This document shows, in pieces, positions 1-7,379 of a DNA stretch of 31,489 nucleotides (within the stretch, counting starts at the first letter, position 1; each line of letters opens with the position of its first letter). The stretch comes from an uncultured Clostridia bacterium (GTDB lineage: Bacteria > Bacillota > Clostridia > Oscillospirales > Butyricicoccaceae), in assembly GCA_910589115.1 (NCBI GenBank), contig CAJUSB010000029.1, positions 1 through 31,489 of the forward strand, written 5' to 3'. A model generated the notes under the pieces. The model had not been told where the DNA came from. It worked only from the letters and a program-made list of their open reading frames with translations, and did not search any database. The translations under genes and the position numbers were made by a program.

Positions 1-83
1 TCTATCCTACGCCTTTTCATAGCCTCAAGTCCTATGTTTCCGACTAACACCTCCCGTTATTGGAAGGAAAGAAGGAATGACCT

Positions 84-710
84 GTGATTACAAGTAAGCA
101 GTTGTTTGAAGTGCTCTGCGATCTTCCGCGGCACAGCATTTTTCATTATATCAACCGTGCAAGGCTGAGTGAGCATTATTTCGCCCTTGCCGCGCAAAGC
201 CTGGATGACGGTTACTTATACCTGGTATTTACATGCTCAAAAAGTGCGGCAAGTGCACTCATCGGACAGTTTACCAGACGGCGCTATAACCATGTGTCAT
301 TGGCTTTCGACCCAGAGCTGAACACCCTGCTTAGCTATAACGGCGGTTTCCCTTCCGCGCTGCCAGGGCTGAACCCCGAAACACTGCACTGTCTCATTTC
401 ACAGCCGGGCGCGTCTGCTATGGTTTACCGCCTGCCTGCCAGCCGCTGGGAAAAACGCCGCATCCTGGAACTTGTGCGCGAAATCGACTGGGAAGGCAGC
501 GCCTATAATCTGGTCGGCCTGTTTTGCGGGCGTTCGCTGCGTCCTAACATCATGTTCTGTTCCCAATTTGTCTATACCATGCTGTCTTCTGCCGGACTTG
601 CCTGGTTCGCAAAGCGGGCGGGACGGGTCCGCCCTATGGATTTTCTGGAGCGGGATGGCAGCCGTTATCTCGAGTTTGTTGGCTGGTACGGTGAGGAGCA
701 CGCAGGATAA
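84..710 (+). CDS. Permuted papain-like amidase (YiiX/NlpC-P60 superfamily)
   Basis: The 208-residue protein has the order expected of circularly permuted papain-fold enzymes (YiiX/LRAT-like). A histidine comes first in YNHVSLAFD (His70) and the nucleophile-type cysteine comes later in NIMFCSQFVY (Cys159); classical NlpC/P60 enzymes have Cys before His. The family hydrolyses amide or ester bonds in cell-wall peptides or lipids; the substrate here is unknown. I see no signal peptide or membrane segment, so it is probably cytoplasmic. The start is GTG at 84, preceded by GAAGGA seven bases upstream. It seems to stand alone: the next gene has its own promoter about 170 bases downstream. Family call is fairly secure; biological role is not. 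Confidence 0.75.
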   Translation: MITSKQLFEVLCDLPRHSIFHYINRARLSEHYFALAAQSLDDGYLYLVFTCSKSAASALIGQFTRRRYNHVSLAFDPELNTLLSYNGGFPSALPGLNPETLHCLISQPGASAMVYRLPASRWEKRRILELVREIDWEGSAYNLVGLFCGRSLRPNIMFCSQFVYTMLSSAGLAWFAKRAGRVRPMDFLERDGSRYLEFVGWYGEEHAG

Positions 711-883
711 ACGTCAGGCCTTAGAGCCTATCCCGAAATAATCCGCGCAACCATGACACAACAATTACTTTCCCCATATCCTGTATTGATACCGTTCTAA
801 TTCGTGTGCTTCGGTTTTCGTTTCATTTTATTACCAGACCCTGAAAAGAGCGCCTGTTTTCGTCCTTTTTTACAAAACCCCCA
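711..883. other. Intergenic stretch with no recognised feature
   Basis: Between the amidase stop and the next promoter I see no gene, no convincing intrinsic terminator and no repeat-family element. The short GGCCTTAGAGCC hairpin just after the stop lacks a T-tract. Confidence 0.4.
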
Positions 884-912
884 TTGCCTGACCCGGTTTT
901 TTCTGTTATAAT
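884..912 (+). promoter_or_regulatory. Sigma-A promoter of the PilZ gene
   Basis: TTGCCT (884-889) and TATAAT (907-912) are separated by exactly 17 bases. Transcription would begin near 919, leaving a leader of roughly 110 bases before the PilZ start codon. The leader contains a GGCC/GGCC mini-hairpin near 940-955, but I could not match it to a known riboswitch class. Confidence 0.7.
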
Positions 913-1031
913 AAGTTCGTAAAACAGTTTTCTTTTGCAGTCGGCCTTTCAGGGCCTGTTGGGGAATCGGATGGTGCGCTGGGCGTTTAGGAACGGATCT
1001 GTTACAACAAATTTGGGAGGCATCTGTAGTT

Positions 1032-1685
1032 ATGGTATTAAAGAAGTGTCGTAAGGCTGAAGTTTATGACTTATCGGACAATCTGCTCTGTGCAGCGGAG
1101 GTCACTCGCGCCTCGCTTGACGGCTACAGGCTGATCGTACCGGCCGACTTTGAGCTGAGCGATAAAACGGGGGTTTATAAGGTTGTCTTTTTTGACGGGG
1201 TTGCCGGGCTGATCCATACCGTCTGCGTATTGGGCGACCCGCTGAATATCTCGAAAGAACAGCAGTCGATTGCCTGCGTGATACGCGAGGAAAAGGGGAA
1301 CGATCAGCGCCGGAGTGATCTGAAGGTTCCGGTTGGTGTTTTGATTGAAGTGCGCTGCATCCGTAAGCCTGCGGGCTTTGATGGAAAGCTGCCGGTGCGT
1401 ATACCGGCCTGCACGACTAACATTAGTGCAGGCGGTGTATATTTCGTATGCGAGCACAGCATACCGGCAGATGCACACATCCAATTTGAGCTTCATGAAT
1501 CGTCAAAGCCGCTTCAACTGACTGCTTCGGTGCTCCGCGTGGATGCGCTGGAACCCCTGCCGAATGGCAAGCAGCAATTTGGACATGGCTGCCGGTTCAT
1601 CAATATGAAAGCTCAGGCTGAAGCCGAGCTTCGCAGCTATATTTTCCGGCAGGAGCTTGCACTCCGCCGAAAGGAACGCGAATAA
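1032..1685 (+). CDS. PilZ-domain protein, candidate c-di-GMP receptor
   Basis: This 217-residue protein has an N-terminal YcgR-like region (about residues 1-85) followed by a PilZ domain (about 90-210). The PilZ signature is NISAGG at residues 130-135, matching the [D/N]xSxxG loop. The other half of the c-di-GMP site, normally RxxxR, reads QRRSDLKVPV, so the second arginine is Lys98. Family members bind cyclic di-GMP and alter motility or envelope functions; the Lys makes binding plausible but uncertain. No membrane segment is visible. A GGGAGG box lies 11 bases before ATG 1032. It is monocistronic, with its own promoter and a downstream hairpin terminator. No cyclase or phosphodiesterase gene is in the window. 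Confidence 0.8.
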   Translation: MVLKKCRKAEVYDLSDNLLCAAEVTRASLDGYRLIVPADFELSDKTGVYKVVFFDGVAGLIHTVCVLGDPLNISKEQQSIACVIREEKGNDQRRSDLKVPVGVLIEVRCIRKPAGFDGKLPVRIPACTTNISAGGVYFVCEHSIPADAHIQFELHESSKPLQLTASVLRVDALEPLPNGKQQFGHGCRFINMKAQAEAELRSYIFRQELALRRKERE

Positions 1686-1697
1686 GTTTCGCCTGTA

Positions 1698-1740
1698 TCC
1701 TCCATGAACAGTGGGAGTCCTCTCCCTCCGTCATGGGGGA
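1698..1740 (+). other. Nested hairpin in the PilZ 3' region
   Basis: Outer arms TCCTCCATGA (1698-1707) and TCATGGGGGA (1731-1740) pair over ten positions with one wobble, enclosing an inner GGGAG/CTCCC stem (1713-1717 with 1722-1726). It lies 13 bases after the PilZ stop and upstream of the terminator, and has no T-tract of its own. Function unknown; it may be a 3'-end stability element. Confidence 0.4.
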
Positions 1741-1791
1741 CGCGCAAGGAAGTTTCATACATTTTTCGATATTTTTACGCTTCAAAAATAT

Positions 1792-1835
1792 ATAGGGCTG
1801 GTGCAAACCTGTGAATTGGTCTGCATCAGCCCTAT
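1792..1835. terminator. Bidirectional intrinsic terminator between convergent genes
   Basis: Arms ATAGGGCTGGTGCA (1792-1805) and TGCATCAGCCCTAT (1822-1835) pair over 14 positions with one G-T wobble. On the minus strand the stem is followed by a TATATATTTTT tract; on the plus strand only by TTTG. It sits between the PilZ gene (+) and the membrane-protein gene (-), serving the minus-strand gene best. Confidence 0.75.
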
Positions 1836-1858
1836 TTGAATATGTTAGGAACTGTCCC

Positions 1859-2530
1859 CTAGTTCCAGCCGCCTGTGCTTTCCTGTTCCAATGCCGCCTT
1901 TGCTGCCTGCATATAAGTGAACAACAGCCAGAGGTGAATGGATTCCAAAAAGACGCCAACAACCAACATCACATTTGCAATCATACCTATGACACCCAAT
2001 ATCTCATCATAGACCACTTCTCCACTGAACGCAGCGCTTATTGCCACGGAGAACATGCTAACCACTGAAACAGTCGCAGCAAAAAAACTAATCAAAGCAA
2101 TATAAAAACACCACATGATCCGTCGCGGCGGATAATCCAGCGCACGCGTTTCGCGCAGCTCCTCAAAACCAGCATACACATGATACTGCATCTTTAACGC
2201 AAATACAACTATAGCAATCAGAATCACAGGGAAAATAAGCAGCAACCAATTACTTCCGCCCTGTTCCATCATAACAAACCCAATCCCCAAACTTGCAATA
2301 ACTAATCCAATCGTTAACGCCACATAAATCCAAAACAATCGGATCGCCTTGGCAAAGTTCTGGTTTTCAAACCGCAGCCGAGAGATAGCCACAATCGTCA
2401 TGATACCGCCTGCAAGTGACATCAGCCCCCCCAGCCCGGCAATCGAATCAATATTTGAAATGACCGAACCAATCGCCGACATAGAAATTGCTATAAACAT
2501 CATCTGAATGGCCGCATAAACCTGTCTCAT
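1859..2530 (-). CDS. Polytopic membrane protein of unknown function
   Basis: This 223-residue protein has about six hydrophobic segments, near residues 5-25, 33-50, 66-88, 95-115, 140-162 and 175-205, separated by short charged loops. One loop carries the stretch ELRETRALDYPPRR. I recognise no domain and assign no function. The start ATG at 2530 is preceded by an AGAGGG ribosome binding site about nine bases upstream. A dispersed repeat element lies between this gene and the flotillin gene upstream on the same strand, and the terminator at 1792-1835 ends its transcript. It may share a transcript with the flotillin operon, but the 250-base gap argues for some independence. Confidence 0.65.
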   Translation of the reverse strand: MRQVYAAIQMMFIAISMSAIGSVISNIDSIAGLGGLMSLAGGIMTIVAISRLRFENQNFAKAIRLFWIYVALTIGLVIASLGIGFVMMEQGGSNWLLLIFPVILIAIVVFALKMQYHVYAGFEELRETRALDYPPRRIMWCFYIALISFFAATVSVVSMFSVAISAAFSGEVVYDEILGVIGMIANVMLVVGVFLESIHLWLLFTYMQAAKAALEQESTGGWN

Positions 2531-2571
2531 AAAAAAGTCCCTCTCTTTCCGTCTTCCATAAGTTGTATACC

Positions 2572-2779
2572 GACCGGTCCGCTGTCCTTATGGCGGACCG
2601 GTCAGCACTGTATATACAGCCGTAACGCACCCATCCCCCGTCCCGCCCGCAGGCGAGGCAGAGATGCGCAGCATCTCGGGGGTCTGGGGCAAGGCCCCAG
2701 CGGGTGTCCAGAGGGCAGCGCCTTTTGGTGCCCGCCGCACAGGCGTGGGTGTCCAGAGGGCAAAGCCCTTTGGTGTTCG
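2572..2779 (-). repeat. Dispersed modular intergenic repeat, copy A
   Basis: Read on the minus strand, it begins directly after the flotillin stop codon (2780-2782). Order: CCAGAGGG-type palindromic units; a core with GAGATGC/GCATCTC (2661-2677) and a TGGGGC/GCCCCA-type hairpin; a CGCCTGCGGGCGGGACGGGG box; and a terminal hairpin GACCGGTCCGC/GCGGACCGGTC (arms 2572-2582 and 2593-2603). The same order recurs in the other copies. A CTGTATATACAG palindrome (about 2609-2620) lies within the spacer. No coding potential is supported. Confidence 0.85.
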
Positions 2780-4177
2780 TTACTCCGGCTGAGCGGCCGC
2801 CTCCGGCACGACAGGCGCCGGCTTTCCGCCTAACAGGGCGGGCAGTTCCATGCCAGCCTGCTCAAACAAGTCGTTCATCGGCGGAACCGCCTTCAAAAGG
2901 CCTGATACAAATTCTGCCGTTCCCGTTTTGCCGTCCCCCTTTGCGCCTGCGTCCCATACCGTTACCTTGTCAATCTTTATGTTCTTAATCGCTTCTACCT
3001 GTATACGCGTCAGCTCTTCCAACTTGTCGGCGATCATCAGCTTGACTGCTGCGTCCGGGTCGTTCCCCGCTGCCGCAACCAGGCTGCGAATGCCCTGCGC
3101 CTGCTGTTCCAGCTGCTCCCGCGCACCGCGTGCCTCTGCCTCCATCTTCGCATAAATTGCATCCGCTTCGCCCCGCGCCCGCCGACGCAAGACCTCCGCT
3201 TCCGCTTCCGCCTGGATCTCACGCTGCTCCTTTTCTATTTGCGCCTTTACAATCACATCCGCTTTCTGCGTCGCCGTTTCCAGCTGCGCACGGGTCTCCT
3301 CGGCCTCCTGCTGCGCAATGTACGATTCCTGCTTGGCTTTCGCCGCCTGCACCGCTTCCGCTGCCGTCGCCCGCCGTAATGCCTCCGCCTGCTTCTCGCG
3401 CCGTACCGCCTCCGACTGCGCAATCTCGATTTTTGCCGTATTTTCACCGTTGATTGCCGTTGCATCTGCCGCCGCTACATTGATTCGCTGATCCCGGTGT
3501 GCATTCGCCTGGCCTATCTCACCATCACGGTTTTTCTCTGCGACACTCTTCTTTGCGTCGTTTATCGCCTTTGCTGCCGCTTCCTTACCCAATGCATCAA
3601 TATATCCCGATTCATCATTTATATCCGTTACGTTTACATTGATCAGCCGCAGACCTATTTTCTTTAACTCGATTTCTACATTATTCGACACCGCTACCAG
3701 GAATTTGTCACGGTCGGTATTGATTTCCTCAATATCCATCGTCGCAATTACCAGCCTCAACTGTCCAAAAATTATGTCTTTCGCAAGCTCCTGTATCTCG
3801 GACAGCTTGAGCCCCAGCAGCCGCTCCGCTGCATTCTGCATGACCCCCGGCTCAGTCGATATGCCTACCGTGAACCGTGACGGCACATCAATACGGATAT
3901 TCTGCTTCGATAACGCATTCTTTAAGTCAACACTAATCGAAATCGGCGTCAAATCCATATATTGATACGACTGCAAAACCGGAACGATAAACGCCGCGCC
4001 GCCATGAATACACTTCGCGCTGCGCGTCTTCCCGCTCGCGTCTGATCCTACCTTGCCGTAAATCACCAGCACCTTGTCAGCAGGGCACTTCCGGTAACGG
4101 GACAAAATGGTAATCAGCGCCGCCAACAATACGACCGCACCAACACATACACCTATCAGGATCTGAATATCAAACAT
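2780..4177 (-). CDS. floT: Flotillin-like SPFH-domain protein
   Basis: The 465-residue protein has one N-terminal hydrophobic segment (about residues 7-27), an SPFH/band-7 domain (about 30-195) and a long Ala/Glu-rich coiled coil (about 200-390) with repeated AEAE and QAEA patterns. It ends in a Pro/Ala tail. This is the flotillin (FloT/YuaG) plan. Flotillins form large oligomers at the inner face of the membrane and organise fluid or lipid microdomains. The gene is last in an operon behind an NfeD-like gene and a small zinc-ribbon gene; NfeD-like proteins are the usual partners of flotillins (yuaF–floT in Bacillus). The start ATG 4177 follows GGAGGGAAAAGGA. Length and domain order match the family; whether it is closer to FloT or FloA was not tested, but the size and coiled coil favour FloT. 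Confidence 0.88.
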   Translation of the reverse strand: MFDIQILIGVCVGAVVLLAALITILSRYRKCPADKVLVIYGKVGSDASGKTRSAKCIHGGAAFIVPVLQSYQYMDLTPISISVDLKNALSKQNIRIDVPSRFTVGISTEPGVMQNAAERLLGLKLSEIQELAKDIIFGQLRLVIATMDIEEINTDRDKFLVAVSNNVEIELKKIGLRLINVNVTDINDESGYIDALGKEAAAKAINDAKKSVAEKNRDGEIGQANAHRDQRINVAAADATAINGENTAKIEIAQSEAVRREKQAEALRRATAAEAVQAAKAKQESYIAQQEAEETRAQLETATQKADVIVKAQIEKEQREIQAEAEAEVLRRRARGEADAIYAKMEAEARGAREQLEQQAQGIRSLVAAAGNDPDAAVKLMIADKLEELTRIQVEAIKNIKIDKVTVWDAGAKGDGKTGTAEFVSGLLKAVPPMNDLFEQAGMELPALLGGKPAPVVPEAAAQPE

Positions 4178-4214
4178 TCCTTTTCCCTCCGTTTCACGTA
4201 AAATTCACAGCCTA

Positions 4215-4409
4215 TTATTCCTGCCCTGAAACATCCATATAAAGCGAGATTTCCCCGCACTCCGGGCAGACCGCCACCCTTGGCTTACCAAACCGTTTCG
4301 GAAAGCACTTGGTTTCATCTTCCACAATCACAATCCCAAAACCACCGCCCTCCACCTTGATTCCACGCCCCTCCTGCATTTCACAGCCACATCGAACGCA
4401 TTTACGCAT
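4215..4409 (-). CDS. Small zinc-ribbon protein in the flotillin operon
   Basis: This 64-residue protein starts MRKCVRCGCEMQEG and contains a second pair, AVCPECGEISLY. The spacing (CxxC-GC near residues 4-9, CPEC near 48-51) suggests a single zinc-ribbon fold. The middle carries a Gly-rich stretch, KVEGGGFGIVIVE. I chose ATG 4409 because AGGGGG lies nine bases upstream and it begins 35 bases after the NfeD-like gene stop; a longer upstream reading would overlap that gene. It resembles short nucleic-acid-binding proteins of Firmicutes, but no function is known to me. Its position between the NfeD-like and flotillin genes suggests co-expression and possibly a role with them. Confidence 0.65.
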   Translation of the reverse strand: MRKCVRCGCEMQEGRGIKVEGGGFGIVIVEDETKCFPKRFGKPRVAVCPECGEISLYMDVSGQE

Positions 4410-4444
4410 ACGTATTGTCCCCCTTTCTATGCACTTCCAGCAGT

Positions 4445-5110
4445 TCACTCTGTGTCCCGCTCCACAACATATGTATCGCCTATCACATCTATCACCCGGA
4501 CCGGTGCGCCCGTTTCCAACGGTGCGGCCTCCCGGGTCACTGCGGCACATTCAATCAGGCTGCTTTGTACCTTCAGCATGATTTTGCCCGATCCGCCGCC
4601 ATTGGCCGGAATAATAATATATACCTGCCCGCGCTCGCCAATACCGTTCCGAAGGTCAATCGTACCGTTTTCCGCCAGCCGCGCCGTCACCTGGACAAGC
4701 CGTGCAATCGCAAACATTGCCGCTGCCCCCAGCGCCAGCCCTACTATAATACTGCCGGTAGACGGCGCACCCGAGCTGATTGCTCCAATCGTGGACCAAC
4801 TGAACACCGTCAGGAATGCAACAATACCCTGCAACGTAAATACACGGAAAATCGTGCCGTCCGTATGGGCACTGCCATCCGTATAAACATCCGCGTCAAG
4901 ATCCCCAAAATCAGGCGCATCCATCCCGGCATCTAAATCCGGTGCGTCCAAATCCAGACCGGAAGTATCGCTGAAATTATCCCCGCCGCCACCGTCCAGC
5001 CCGCCGAGCAGGGACATCAGCGTCTGAATCACCAGAATCAGCGTTGACGGCGCCGCAATGCAATATAAAATTTTGAGCGTTACGCTCAGCTGTGCCCACC
5101 AGACTGCCAT
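4445..5110 (-). CDS. NfeD-like membrane protein, flotillin partner (YuaF-like)
   Basis: The 221-residue protein starts MAVWWAQLSV. It has a first hydrophobic segment (about residues 10-35), an Asp/Gly-rich acidic loop (about 38-80), two further membrane segments (about 86-105 and 112-135) and a C-terminal beta-rich domain (about 145-221) that fits the NfeD OB-fold. NfeD-like proteins are genetically paired with SPFH proteins and are thought to act with them in membrane organisation. I chose ATG 5110 because GGGGGAGG lies seven bases upstream; an open frame continues to 5266 but crosses the promoter. It is the first gene of the operon with the zinc ribbon and flotillin. Confidence 0.78.
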   Translation of the reverse strand: MAVWWAQLSVTLKILYCIAAPSTLILVIQTLMSLLGGLDGGGGDNFSDTSGLDLDAPDLDAGMDAPDFGDLDADVYTDGSAHTDGTIFRVFTLQGIVAFLTVFSWSTIGAISSGAPSTGSIIVGLALGAAAMFAIARLVQVTARLAENGTIDLRNGIGERGQVYIIIPANGGGSGKIMLKVQSSLIECAAVTREAAPLETGAPVRVIDVIGDTYVVERDTE

Positions 5111-5176
5111 ATGCATACCTCCCCCAAGCTGCCTGAAACTGTCCGCCTCAACAAGAACGTAAATTCTATTTACTTT

Positions 5177-5205
5177 ATTATAAAACAGTCCAAGGGATTT
5201 GTCAA
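5177..5205 (-). promoter_or_regulatory. Consensus sigma-A promoter of the NfeD–flotillin operon
   Basis: On the minus strand TTGACA (5205-5200) and TATAAT (5182-5177) are perfect consensus hexamers with a 17-base spacer. The predicted start near 5170 gives a leader of about 60 bases. So strong a promoter implies high expression or control by a repressor. Confidence 0.85.
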
Positions 5206-5239
5206 TATATTCATAGGCAGGAAAATGCCATAAATACAG

Positions 5240-5256
5240 TTCACATAAATTGTGAA
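5240..5256. promoter_or_regulatory. Palindromic operator candidate between divergent promoters
   Basis: TTCACA-TAAAT-TGTGAA is a perfect inverted repeat placed between the two divergent promoters, ten bases upstream of the -35 box of the XRE gene. The XRE protein it precedes is the obvious candidate to bind it. This is inferred from position only. Confidence 0.5.
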
Positions 5257-5265
5257 AGTCAACCA

Positions 5266-5294
5266 TTGCATATCCCGGTGAAATCTGCTAAAAT
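5266..5294 (+). promoter_or_regulatory. Promoter of the XRE regulator
   Basis: TTGCAT (5266-5271) and TAAAAT (5289-5294) are separated by 17 bases. The AAAGGAGG ribosome binding site and ATG 5336 follow about 40 bases later. Confidence 0.65.
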
Positions 5295-5335
5295 AGGGTA
5301 AATCATATTTACCGCGAAAGGAGGCCGGGAAAACG

Positions 5336-5863
5336 ATGGACCGAGCAGCATTAGGCAGCCGCATCAAAGAAGCACGGCTGGCAAAAAAATTAACGCAGAC
5401 CGAGGTCGTCGGGAGTTTCATCACCCGGAATATGCTAAGCCAAATCGAAAGCGGTACTGCCACCCCCTCTATTAAAACGCTGACCTATCTGGCCGGGGTG
5501 CTGGAGCTGCCGGTAGAACAGCTGATCGGAACGGAGGAGCCTGGCGACCTGTCACAGCTTCAAGCCGTAAAGCAATGCCTTCGGGACGGCCTGCCAGAGG
5601 AAGCAATGGAAAAAGCCTCCGCTCTGCCGGAGGCCCTGGCCGATGAACGCGCCGCATTATTGGCACAGGCCAGCCTGCGCTGCGGGGAAAATCTAATGCA
5701 CGCAGGCGCGCTGCCCAAAGCCGCCGAACTGGTACAGCAGGCAGTCGAATGGTCATCCGTCGGCATCTACGCAAACGAAAGCACTAAGGCACGGGCACTG
5801 CTGCTGATGGGGCAGATCGCCGAGGGGCTTGCGGACTATTACCGCAAACTGTCAGATAAATAA
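5336..5863 (+). CDS. XRE-family transcriptional regulator with helical C-terminal domain
   Basis: Residues 6-62 of this 175-residue protein form a Cro/CI-type helix-turn-helix (GSRIKEARLAKKLTQTEV, then NMLSQIESGTATPS). The remainder (about 70-175) is Ala/Leu-rich and helical, with a pattern like two or three TPR-type hairpins (EEAMEKASALPEALADERA, AAELVQQAVEW). This is the plan of helix-turn-helix regulators with a peptide- or protein-sensing TPR part, though shorter than RRNPP proteins. It starts at ATG 5336 behind AAAGGAGG. It is divergent from the NfeD–flotillin operon, with a palindrome between the promoters, so it may regulate that operon and itself. Target and ligand are unknown. Confidence 0.8.
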   Translation: MDRAALGSRIKEARLAKKLTQTEVVGSFITRNMLSQIESGTATPSIKTLTYLAGVLELPVEQLIGTEEPGDLSQLQAVKQCLRDGLPEEAMEKASALPEALADERAALLAQASLRCGENLMHAGALPKAAELVQQAVEWSSVGIYANESTKARALLLMGQIAEGLADYYRKLSDK

Positions 5864-5922
5864 GATGCAGGCCGCATTCTTTCCCATTTCACAGCCTATT
5901 TCAATCCTTCAATTACTAGAAT

Positions 5923-5954
5923 AAAGCCCAGCCTTTCCACAAAGCCGGGCTTTT
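5923..5954. terminator. Bidirectional intrinsic terminator
   Basis: AAAGCCCAGC and GCCGGGCTTTT form a stem with one mismatch, around a loop of about ten bases. T-rich sequence follows on both strands (GGGCTTTTGTCTTT on +, GGGCTTTATTC on -). It lies between the convergent XRE and pfkA genes. Confidence 0.8.
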
Positions 5955-6012
5955 GTCTTTGGGCTGCCGTTTTCTGCCGCAGCAGCCCCTCTTTCATTTA
6001 GAATAAAGGCTA

Positions 6013-6990
6013 TTAAATTGCAACCGTCAGTTGTGCCTCCAACAGGTTTTCATTCAGGGTCTTGGTCTTCGCAAGTCCCTCTTCAATATCAATATCCGTC
6101 ACCTGGTTCCTGTCAGACACAACAATGCGTTTGGACTTGCCGTCCTCAATACACTTGACCGCCCAATAACCCATCCGGGTCGCCATAATACGGTCCTGTG
6201 AGGTCGGCGTGCCGCCGCGCTGGATATGCCCCAAAATAGTTACCCGCGTATCTATCCCCGTATTCTCATGAATACGGTCCGCGACCATCTGCGCACTGCC
6301 GTACCCTTCTGCCACAATAATAATATGATGATTTCGGCCTTTAATACGCCCTGTGCGCATCTTGTCGATTACATCCACATCAAAATCAATCTCCTGCTCA
6401 GGCAGCAGCGTTGCTGTCGCACCAACCGCACAACCAACATTCAGCGCCAAATGCCCCGCATGACGGCCCATTACCTCAACCACAGAACAACGTTCATGAG
6501 ACTGCATGGTGTCACGCAGTTTATCAATGCATTCCACCGCCGTATTGCAGGCCGTATCAAAACCAATCGTATAATCCGTACACACAATATCATTATCAAT
6601 CGTCCCGGGTACGCCAATGCACGGTACACCCTGCCGCGAAAGCGCCTGCGCCCCCCGGAAGGTCCCATCGCCGCCACAGCAGATCAGTCCATCAATCCCC
6701 AAATACTTACAGGTGTCTACCGCCTTTTGAAGCCCTTCTTCCGTGGTCATCTCCTTGCAGCGGGCCGTATAAAGCATTGTGCCGCCCTTGCGGATAATGC
6801 CGTCAACACTGCGCGCGGACAACTCGATAATATCCCCGTTAATCAGGCCGCTGTAGCCCCTGCGAATGCCCAGCACCGAAATGCCATGGGCTGATGCGGT
6901 ACGTACAACAGCGCGGATCACTGCGTTCATGCCCGGCGCGTCGCCGCCGCTGGTCAGAATGCCAATCCTGCGAATCGGTTTCTTTTCCAT
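6013..6990 (-). CDS. pfkA: ATP-dependent 6-phosphofructokinase
   Basis: The 325-residue protein matches bacterial PfkA in length and motifs: ILTSGGDAPGMNAVIR at the N-terminus for ATP binding, GGDGT at residues 106-110, and PGTIDNDI at 128-135 carrying the catalytic base Asp132. EVMGRHAGHLA and ILGHIQRGGTP are the later substrate-site motifs. It phosphorylates fructose-6-phosphate to fructose-1,6-bisphosphate in the cytoplasm, the committed step of glycolysis. The GG-D-GT form indicates ATP rather than pyrophosphate as donor. The start ATG 6990 follows GGAGGGAACAGGA. It lies downstream of dnaE, a common clostridial order, but has its own promoter (7075-7103) and is separated from dnaE by repeat copy B. 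pyruvate kinase, often next, is absent here. Confidence 0.97.
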   Translation of the reverse strand: MEKKPIRRIGILTSGGDAPGMNAVIRAVVRTASAHGISVLGIRRGYSGLINGDIIELSARSVDGIIRKGGTMLYTARCKEMTTEEGLQKAVDTCKYLGIDGLICCGGDGTFRGAQALSRQGVPCIGVPGTIDNDIVCTDYTIGFDTACNTAVECIDKLRDTMQSHERCSVVEVMGRHAGHLALNVGCAVGATATLLPEQEIDFDVDVIDKMRTGRIKGRNHHIIIVAEGYGSAQMVADRIHENTGIDTRVTILGHIQRGGTPTSQDRIMATRMGYWAVKCIEDGKSKRIVVSDRNQVTDIDIEEGLAKTKTLNENLLEAQLTVAI

Positions 6991-7074
6991 TCCTGTTCCC
7001 TCCGTCTTGCATGTGCTGTAAAATTTACATAATAAACATATCCGGAAACGCCTGCCGCTTCCAGAACTATCCCC

Positions 7075-7103
7075 ATTATACCATAAAGCCCAAAATGAAA
7101 CAA
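7075..7103 (-). promoter_or_regulatory. pfkA promoter with extended -10
   Basis: On the minus strand TTGTTT (7103-7098) and TATAAT (7080-7075) are 17 bases apart, and the -10 is preceded by TGG, an extended -10 motif. The leader before the pfkA start is about 80 bases. It allows pfkA to be expressed separately from dnaE. Confidence 0.75.
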
Positions 7104-7134
7104 GACGCTCCCCCTCGTTTTTGCGCAGAAAACC

Positions 7135-7379
7135 GACCGGCCCGCAATCGTTCTGGCGGGCCGGTCAGCAGTGCATCATCAAACATCTCCGCACCCAGCC
7201 CCCGTCCCGCCCGCAGGCGAAACAAGAGATGCGAATGCATCTCGGGGTCTGGGGTCAAAGACCCCAGCGGGAGTCCAGAGGGCAGCGCCCGCTGGTGCCG
7301 CCCGCATAGGGCCGCCCGCTGCGCAGGCGGCCGCCCCGGCGAGGGGCGGGAGTCCAGAGGGCAGCGCCCTTTGGCGCCG
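7135..7379 (-). repeat. Dispersed modular intergenic repeat, copy B
   Basis: Read on the minus strand it begins immediately after the dnaE stop (7380-7382) and ends at the hairpin GACCGGCCCGC/GCGGGCCGGTC (arms 7135-7145 and 7156-7166). It has two CCAGAGGGC-type units separated by a GC-rich insert, then the GAGATGC…GCATCTC core and the CGCCTGCGGGCGGGACGGGG box. It fills most of the dnaE–pfkA gap. Confidence 0.85.

Noticed and set aside
919..1031. c-di-GMP riboswitch in the PilZ leader
   Set aside because: The leader has a small GGCC hairpin but not the conserved paired elements or tetraloop–receptor pattern of c-di-GMP-I or -II riboswitches that I could recognise.
4445..5266. Longer 273-residue form of the NfeD-like protein
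   Set aside because: The additional codons span the consensus promoter and its start site, whereas GGGGGAGG is ideally spaced before ATG 5110.
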